DNA of 36,316 bases from Candidatus Lambdaproteobacteria bacterium RIFOXYD2_FULL_50_16 (lineage in GTDB: Bacteria; SAR324; XYD2-FULL-50-16). The DNA lies in NCBI GenBank assembly GCA_001783695.1, contig MFNE01000017.1, positions 1-36,316 on the forward strand, written 5' to 3'. Below the pieces are notes generated by a model. The model worked only from the letters and a program-made list of their open reading frames with translations, was not told the DNA's origin and searched no databases. Below, piece by piece: positions 31,049-36,316 of this stretch. Position 1 is the first letter of the stretch. Each line of letters opens with the position of its first letter. Both the position numbers and the translations under genes were made by a program.

Positions 31049-31723
31049 CTAGCCTAAATCAAGGTCGTCTAGGTCCTGGTGGCGGACGATGTAACCTTCA
31101 ATTAAGTAGATCACGTCTTCGGCAATATTGCTGACTAGGTCGGCGATACGCTCTAAATATCGCGAGATCGAGGCGTATTGGAGCATAATCCCCACCTGAT
31201 TGGGATTGGTACGGATACACTCGGTTACTTGGGCGAAGATTTCCTTGTTTTGTTGGTCCACTTCGTCATCGAGGCTGCAAACCTCAATGGCCAATTGCAG
31301 GTCCATATTTAACAAGGAATCGAGACTCTTAGAAAACATTTCCCCTACCTTTTTGGCCATACCCTTTATGTCGAAGCGGGCCACACAAGGGGACTGACTA
31401 GAAAGGTCTAAAACCCGCTCACCAATGTTCACCGAGCAATCGTTGATTCGCTCTAACTCATTATTAATCTTTAAAATCGAGATAATCAGCCGCAAGTCCA
31501 CCGCCACCGGCTGGTGAAGCGCCAAAATTTTGAGGCACTCCTCCTCGATTTCGAGTTCGATGGTGTTGATGTCATCGTCGCCCGCAATCATCCGCTTAGC
31601 GGTCTCTACATCCACCGTCTCTACCGCTTCGGTGATGTCGTGGAAGTTTTTTTCCACTTTGGCGCTCATCGAAAGGATCTGGGATTTGAGCCGTTCGATT
31701 TCTTTTTGAAGTTGTATAGTCAT
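31049..31723 (-). CDS. phoU: Phosphate signalling regulator PhoU
   Basis: Cytoplasmic protein that couples the Pst transporter to the PhoR/PhoB two-component system. It has 224 residues of all-helical structure with two PhoU repeats. Metal-binding type motifs are seen: ERINDCSVNIGERV and ERIADLVSNIAEDVIY (E-x2-x-D-x3-N pattern in each repeat). AAGGGAAG lies before the ATG, 9 bases after the pstB stop. Last gene of the pst operon; it ends with TAG. Confidence 0.97.
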   Translation of the reverse strand: MTIQLQKEIERLKSQILSMSAKVEKNFHDITEAVETVDVETAKRMIAGDDDINTIELEIEEECLKILALHQPVAVDLRLIISILKINNELERINDCSVNIGERVLDLSSQSPCVARFDIKGMAKKVGEMFSKSLDSLLNMDLQLAIEVCSLDDEVDQQNKEIFAQVTECIRTNPNQVGIMLQYASISRYLERIADLVSNIAEDVIYLIEGYIVRHQDLDDLDLG

Positions 31724-31732
31724 AAGCTTCCC

Positions 31733-32509
31733 TTAGCCGAAACGGCCGGTAATGTAATCTTCGGTCTGTTGATTGGTGGGTTTAGTAAAGATGGTTTGGG
31801 TTTCGTCGAACTCGATCAACTTTCCCTCGTAAAAAAAGCCGGTGTAATCACTCACCCGAGAGGCTTGTTGCATGTTGTGGGTAACAATCACAATCGTATA
31901 GTTACCCCGAAGTTCCATGATTAAATCTTCGATCTTGGCGGTCGATTTGGGGTCCAGGGCAGAGCAGGGTTCGTCCATTAAAAGGATCTCTGGCCCCACG
32001 GCCACAGCCCTAGCAATACACAACCGCTGCATCTGTCCTCCTGAAAGTCCTAAGGCCGTTTGGTCGAGCCGGTCTTTGACCTCGTCCCACAAAGCGGCCC
32101 GTTTGAGGCTCAACTCGACCACCTCATCGAGTTTGGCTTTGTGATTTTCCCCGGCAATCCTTAGTCCGTAAATTACGTTTTCATAGATCGACTTAGGGAA
32201 GGGATTGGACTTTTGGAAGATCATGCCCACCTGTCGGCGAAGCTGAATTGGGTCTTGGTGTTTGTCGTAAATATTAACCCCGCCTTCAAGCTCAATGGTG
32301 CCGTTGAGGGAGACGTTGCCCAACAAGTCGTTCATCCGGTTCAAACAACGCAAAAAGGTGGATTTGCCGCAACCTGAAGGGCCAATCAGGGCGGTTACCT
32401 GATGTTTGGGAATGTCCATGTCGATATTAAACAGCGCCTGCGCCTCCCCGTAAAAAAGGTTGAGGCCCCGCACGGTCATCACCGAATCGTAGGTAAGGGT
32501 ATCGTTCAT
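31733..32509 (-). CDS. pstB: Phosphate ABC transporter ATPase
   Basis: Powers high-affinity phosphate import. It has 258 residues. Walker [10 protein letters not shown] is at about residues 42-50, the Q-loop [20 protein letters not shown], the signature [16 protein letters not shown] and Walker [13 protein letters not shown], and the switch His in [14 protein letters not shown] and [10 protein letters not shown] are typical for PstB. AAGG lies 6 bases before the ATG and 8 bases separate it from pstA. Confidence 0.98.
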   Translation of the reverse strand: MNDTLTYDSVMTVRGLNLFYGEAQALFNIDMDIPKHQVTALIGPSGCGKSTFLRCLNRMNDLLGNVSLNGTIELEGGVNIYDKHQDPIQLRRQVGMIFQKSNPFPKSIYENVIYGLRIAGENHKAKLDEVVELSLKRAALWDEVKDRLDQTALGLSGGQMQRLCIARAVAVGPEILLMDEPCSALDPKSTAKIEDLIMELRGNYTIVIVTHNMQQASRVSDYTGFFYEGKLIEFDETQTIFTKPTNQQTEDYITGRFG

Positions 32510-32517
32510 TCTAATCC

Positions 32518-34140
32518 TTAAAAGGTCCGGCCTGCGTACCGCTTCTTTAAGCGGCTCCGCAAGATGATAGAAGCGGAGGTCATCAACACCACCACGCCCA
32601 GAAGCAATAAAGTGGTGACAAACACCATGGGCTTAGCCGCCTCGACGTTGGGCGATTGGAATCCCACATCATAAATATGAAACCCCAAATGCATAAACTT
32701 GCGCTCTAGGTGGATAAAAGGAAAACGCCCGTCCACCGGCAAGGTAGGGGCTAATTTGACTACCCCTGTAATCATTAAGGGGGCCACCTCCCCGGCGGCG
32801 CGGCTCATAGCCAAGATAAATCCGGTCATAATCCGGGGACCTGCCATAGGCAGAATCACTCGCATCAAGGTTTGGAATTGGGTCGCCCCCAGGGCTAGCG
32901 AACCATGCCGAATTTCACCTGGAACCGAGCCCAAGGCCTCTTCAGTGGCCACAATCACCACCGGCACGGTCAAAAGCCCCAAAGTAGAGCTGGCCCAAAG
33001 CATTCCACCGGTCCCGAAGACAGGGTTGGGTGCGCGTTCAGGAAAAAACAAGGCGTCGATCCCGCCGCCTACAAAATAGACAAAAAAGGCTAAACCAAAG
33101 ATACCCCAAACAATCGAAGGGATCCCAGCCAAATTGTTCACTGCGACACGAATCGCTTGGACCAAAAATCCCTTTCGCGCATATTCTCGCAAGTAAACGG
33201 CCGCCACTACCCCTAAGGGAAAGGATACAAAACTCATCATAAACACCAACATCACCGTACCCAAAATGGCCGGGAACAGCCCCCCTTCGGTGTTTGACTC
33301 ACGAGGCTCATCAAAAAAGAGTTCAAAAAGCCGTTTCCCATAAACCGCCAATTTGCCTCCGAGCCCCAATTGATTCGGCTGGAAATAGCGATGGATCAAA
33401 CCTCTAGGGATCGACTTTTGGCGGTCAGTGGCGTCTTTAAAAATGGCTAGGTGTTCTAACGCGGCTTGGGCCAGTTCGGCTTGAGTGTTTACTAACCCTT
33501 CGAAATGTTCTTTTAAAGTCTCGATCTGGGCTTTGAGTGGAAGGGCTGCGGGGTCTTCTGCATTTTTATATTCAATCGCCTGTATTTTAAGCCGCAAGTC
33601 TTCCATCTGGTAGGCCAGATCTTTAATCTCTTTGGTTAAAACATGAAGCTTTTCTTGGGCCTCATGGCTGGCTTTATCTAAAGTGGCCAAGCCTTTTTGG
33701 CTGGGGTCAAGCGCAGGGCTCTGGGTTTGAACTAAAAACCCGTAAAAGTTCCCGTATTCCTCGCGCTCTAGGGTATAAGCATCTGTTGGATACTCGATTT
33801 TTTCGATTTCCGAGTCTGGGATCCATTTAAAATCTAATCCATACAGATCCCGGTTACCGATCTTAAGTTGGTAACGAAGCTTTTTTTTCTCTGGGCCAAA
33901 ATGTTCGGTTTGGATCAATTCACCCAGATACCTTTGACCTTCGTGAGTAGTAATCAACGCCAAGTCACGTGGCCACAAGGCGGCAGCGCCGTTGGAGACC
34001 ACCACATACAAAACCGTAAGGGCCATTAAGACAATCACCCCAATGCTGGTCGTAGAAAACCAGACATTGTATTCCCCTTCGCGCCAGAATTTTTTGACCT
34101 GTTCCTTACGGAAGGCCTTTTCTGAATCAAAACTCGGCAT
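32518..34140 (-). CDS. pstA: Phosphate ABC transporter permease PstA with coiled-coil insert
   Basis: Membrane half-channel for phosphate. It has 540 residues, far above the ~300 of E. coli PstA. Span 1 (about 30-52) is followed by a periplasmic insert of ~220 residues containing a Lys/Glu coiled coil ([19 protein letters not shown] to about residue 235). The permease domain then begins ([23 protein letters not shown]) with the coupling motif [24 protein letters not shown]. Such enlarged PstA are known in several proteobacteria. Its start overlaps the pstC stop by 14 bases; GGAAG precedes the ATG. Confidence 0.95.
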   Translation of the reverse strand: MPSFDSEKAFRKEQVKKFWREGEYNVWFSTTSIGVIVLMALTVLYVVVSNGAAALWPRDLALITTHEGQRYLGELIQTEHFGPEKKKLRYQLKIGNRDLYGLDFKWIPDSEIEKIEYPTDAYTLEREEYGNFYGFLVQTQSPALDPSQKGLATLDKASHEAQEKLHVLTKEIKDLAYQMEDLRLKIQAIEYKNAEDPAALPLKAQIETLKEHFEGLVNTQAELAQAALEHLAIFKDATDRQKSIPRGLIHRYFQPNQLGLGGKLAVYGKRLFELFFDEPRESNTEGGLFPAILGTVMLVFMMSFVSFPLGVVAAVYLREYARKGFLVQAIRVAVNNLAGIPSIVWGIFGLAFFVYFVGGGIDALFFPERAPNPVFGTGGMLWASSTLGLLTVPVVIVATEEALGSVPGEIRHGSLALGATQFQTLMRVILPMAGPRIMTGFILAMSRAAGEVAPLMITGVVKLAPTLPVDGRFPFIHLERKFMHLGFHIYDVGFQSPNVEAAKPMVFVTTLLLLGVVVLMTSASIILRSRLKKRYAGRTF

Positions 34141-36316
34141 ATTTCTTCCGCAGGCTGTTGCGGAATAGCTCCGCGATGCTGTTGATTAAAAAGGTGAAGC
34201 CAAACAGGATCAACGCCGAAAGGAACAAAACCCGGTAAAGCGAGCCACCCACGGGCGCTTCAGGAATCTCGACGGCAATATTCGCCGAAAGGGTTCTCAT
34301 ACCGTTAAAAGCGCTTAGATCAATGATGGGGGTGTTGCCCGTGGCCATCAACACAATCATGGTCTCCCCAATCGCCCGCCCCATACCTAATATGGTCCCC
34401 GCAAAAAGCCCTGGGCTTGCCGAAGGCAAAAGCACCTTCCAAGTGGTTTGCCAGCGACTGGCGCCCAAGGCGACCGAGGCGGCCTTTAGGGAGTCAGGAA
34501 CACTAGAAAGGGCATCGTCGGTCATAGTAAAAATAAAGGGGATCACAATAAATCCCAAGGCGAAAGAGATAACAATGCTGTTTCTTTGATCATAGTTCTT
34601 GGTCACATTATCAAAGATCCATTGTTTAAAGTCTCCGTTAAAAAACCAAGACTCCAATAAAGGCTGACACCAAGCAACCAGGAACACGGTAACTAGAAGT
34701 ATAGGTAAGATTAAGTATAGCTCTTTAGACTGTTCGATTAGCCGAATTTTCAGGTTGATCCGCAATCTGGACCAGAGTAGCAAAAACAGCCCCAAGTTCA
34801 GCGGCAAAAGCAGCAAAAAGCTAAAAAAGGCCAGTAGCCAATGGTCGATAATCGGAGCCAACCACAACGCGGCCAGAAAACCGATAATCACACTAGGCAC
34901 TGCCGCCGTTATCTCGACCGCCGGTTTTACAATTCCCCTAAAACGGCGGCTGCCAAACTGGTTGGTGTAGATCGCGCCAAAAATCGCGATGGGCACTGCG
35001 AAACCCATAGCGTAGAGGGTGCCCTTGATCGAGCCAAAGATCAGAGGAACTAAGCTAAATTTAGGTTCAAAATCGTTGGTAGAGGCCGATGATTGCCAAA
35101 CATAGCTGGGCGCTTGATAGTTCTCGTACCAAACCTTCCCAAAATAGACCTTCCAACTCCCCTCTGGGTGGGGAGCTGTCACCTGCCAAAGCTGCATTTG
35201 CCCAGTCTCATCAAGGGCCAAAAGTCCGTTTCCCCTGGCCGAGAAGGCGGAAATTAACAGGTTCTCTTTTTGGTCGAACTGGACCAATTCGCGTTCACTA
35301 GTGACATGGTCCAAAGCCATTTTGCCGCCTGCCAAACTAAGTACCGACTTATTTCGCATCGATGGCCAAATATGCTTCACTGGGTCTTTAAACCTGGTCA
35401 GTTCATGAATCAGGATCAGCCTTTTTTCCCCGGTCTCACTGCTTTGATTGCCTAAAAACCAAACACTCACCTGCCCCTTAGCATCGCCGACGGCAATCGA
35501 CTCATCTCCAAAAACCAAGGCCAATGCGGTCAAGGCCCGTTTGTCGCCAAAAGCCAAGCGCACGTCCTTAAGAAACGGTTCGTCGGGATCGGAAAAATCC
35601 CAGAGAATCAATTTTCCGGTTTTGGTGGCCAAATAAAGGTTTTTCCCATCGCCGCTGAAGGCCATGGCGCTAATGGGGTCAGCTTCACCTGTCTCTACTT
35701 CGGCGGAGTTTTCGGTTTCGGTAGATTCACCTAAAAAATTTTCTTCGATTTTAGTAAAATGCACCTCCACTCGGTTGCCCGGCAACAAGGCCGCCACGGC
35801 CATTCCCCCGTTAAATTCCCGAATTTGAGCCGAGATAGGGGGTGCGGAAAAACGGTTGGCTTGGAAGGTTTTGACCACCTCTGTTTGGTGGGCAATGGTT
35901 CGGTTGGAATCGAGATCAAAAGAGGGGTTAAAGGAGACCGTAACCAGCGCGACCGTACCGTCGTTATAAGTCAAGGTATGCTGCCCAGAGCCGTAAGTGC
36001 TAACCGTTCGCACCTGTCCTTGGTACCCTGCTTGCCAAAGCTCGGTTTTTTCACCTTTAACTAAATCAACAAACTGGAATTCCCCTTGGCCACTAATGGC
36101 ATAACCCGTTTCTAAATATTCATCCACCCCTAATTCCAGGATTTTTTCCGACGGCAAATCCAGTGGGAACCGGGTCAAAACCTTGGTTTCTGGCGGGTAA
36201 AATAGGGGCAAAGTCTCCATCAAGAGCATCACCAGCATGCCAATGACACAAATCAGGATCAAACCGCCGCCCGCAGTGATTCCCCACTTGGCAAGACGAT
36301 CATTGCGACGATTTCG
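34127..36316 (-). CDS. pstC: Phosphate ABC transporter permease PstC with large periplasmic domain, 5' end outside window
   Basis: Second membrane half of the phosphate importer. The frame stays open to the right edge: upstream of the first span (LILICVIGMLVMLLMETLPLFY) it reads NRRNDRLAKWGITAGGG, a plausible cytoplasmic start, so the TTG at 36260 is not the real start. Between span 1 and the permease domain lies a ~350-residue insert with WD40-like beta repeats (AMAFSGDGKNLYLATKTGKL with ILWDF; ALALVFGDESIAVGDAKGQV with SVWFL). The permease part has about six spans and the coupling motif LGASRWQTTWKVLLPSASPG. Large PstC of this type are familiar from Pseudomonas-like genomes. pstS would be expected beyond the edge. 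Confidence 0.95.
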   Translation of the reverse strand, partial: RNRRNDRLAKWGITAGGGLILICVIGMLVMLLMETLPLFYPPETKVLTRFPLDLPSEKILELGVDEYLETGYAISGQGEFQFVDLVKGEKTELWQAGYQGQVRTVSTYGSGQHTLTYNDGTVALVTVSFNPSFDLDSNRTIAHQTEVVKTFQANRFSAPPISAQIREFNGGMAVAALLPGNRVEVHFTKIEENFLGESTETENSAEVETGEADPISAMAFSGDGKNLYLATKTGKLILWDFSDPDEPFLKDVRLAFGDKRALTALALVFGDESIAVGDAKGQVSVWFLGNQSSETGEKRLILIHELTRFKDPVKHIWPSMRNKSVLSLAGGKMALDHVTSERELVQFDQKENLLISAFSARGNGLLALDETGQMQLWQVTAPHPEGSWKVYFGKVWYENYQAPSYVWQSSASTNDFEPKFSLVPLIFGSIKGTLYAMGFAVPIAIFGAIYTNQFGSRRFRGIVKPAVEITAAVPSVIIGFLAALWLAPIIDHWLLAFFSFLLLLPLNLGLFLLLWSRLRINLKIRLIEQSKELYLILPILLVTVFLVAWCQPLLESWFFNGDFKQWIFDNVTKNYDQRNSIVISFALGFIVIPFIFTMTDDALSSVPDSLKAASVALGASRWQTTWKVLLPSASPGLFAGTILGMGRAIGETMIVLMATGNTPIIDLSAFNGMRTLSANIAVEIPEAPVGGSLYRVLFLSALILFGFTFLINSIAELFRNSLRKKYAEF

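Noticed and set aside
36260-36262. TTG as the true start of pstC
   Set aside because: The frame continues to the window edge and encodes a reasonable cytoplasmic N-terminus, so the gene is cut by the edge.
1-36316. CRISPR, tRNA, rRNA, insertion sequence or prophage
   Set aside because: No repeat-spacer periodicity, no tRNA-like cloverleaf with CCA, and no transposase, integrase or phage protein was seen on either strand.

Overview
The window reads as chromosomal DNA of a Gram-negative, respiring, flagellated bacterium, probably a proteobacterium or close relative from a sodium-rich or aquatic habitat. The pointers are a complete Na+-pumping NADH:quinone reductase (NQR) operon with its two maturation factors, lipoprotein and outer-membrane export signals, a tripartite RND efflux system, FliW, and a phosphate transporter whose PstC carries a large periplasmic insert. 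The class cannot be fixed from the sequence alone. Genes are tightly packed, often with 4-14 base overlaps. I see no rRNA, tRNA, CRISPR array, transposase, integrase or prophage.

Layout. 1-885: RluA-type pseudouridine synthase, cut by the left edge. 1001-1582: receiver-like protein on +, converging on the NQR operon. 1569-8699 (-): nqrA-B-C-D-E-F, apbE, nqrM, in that transcription order. ApbE attaches FMN to NqrB and NqrC, and NqrM helps deliver iron to NqrD/NqrE. 8700-9002: a long nqr leader region with a possible leader peptide and hairpins. 9003-10405 (+): a lone sugar-type ABC permease and a membrane-anchored cytochrome c. 10402-13063 (-): trpD-trpC-trpF and a PP0621-like zinc-ribbon membrane protein. 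13257-13667 (+): bacteriohemerythrin. 13687-14832 (-): an unrecognised 381-residue protein with a near-consensus sigma70 promoter. 14902-20637 (-): topA, an Uup-type ABC-F ATPase, a small membrane protein, fliW and a TfoX-N protein. 20665-28415 (-): an efflux operon of tetR regulator, tolC-like, adaptor and RND pump, ending in an AlkC-type DNA alkylation glycosylase whose start overlaps the pump's stop. 28685-30460 (+): a membrane protein that looks like a compact FliF/FliG hybrid. 30474-30980 (+): a beta-barrel outer-membrane protein gene broken by two in-frame TAG codons. 31049-36316 (-): pstC (cut by the right edge), pstA, pstB, phoU.

Most of the window is conventional. The strongest candidate for something undescribed is the 28685-30460 protein: signal peptide, FliF-like periplasmic piece, one membrane span and a FliG-like cytoplasmic half in which the usual torque residues appear to be missing. 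Also notable are a bidirectional intrinsic-terminator signal inside the start of apbE, a leader ORF with a strong ribosome site before nqrA, and the coupling of a DNA glycosylase to an efflux pump.
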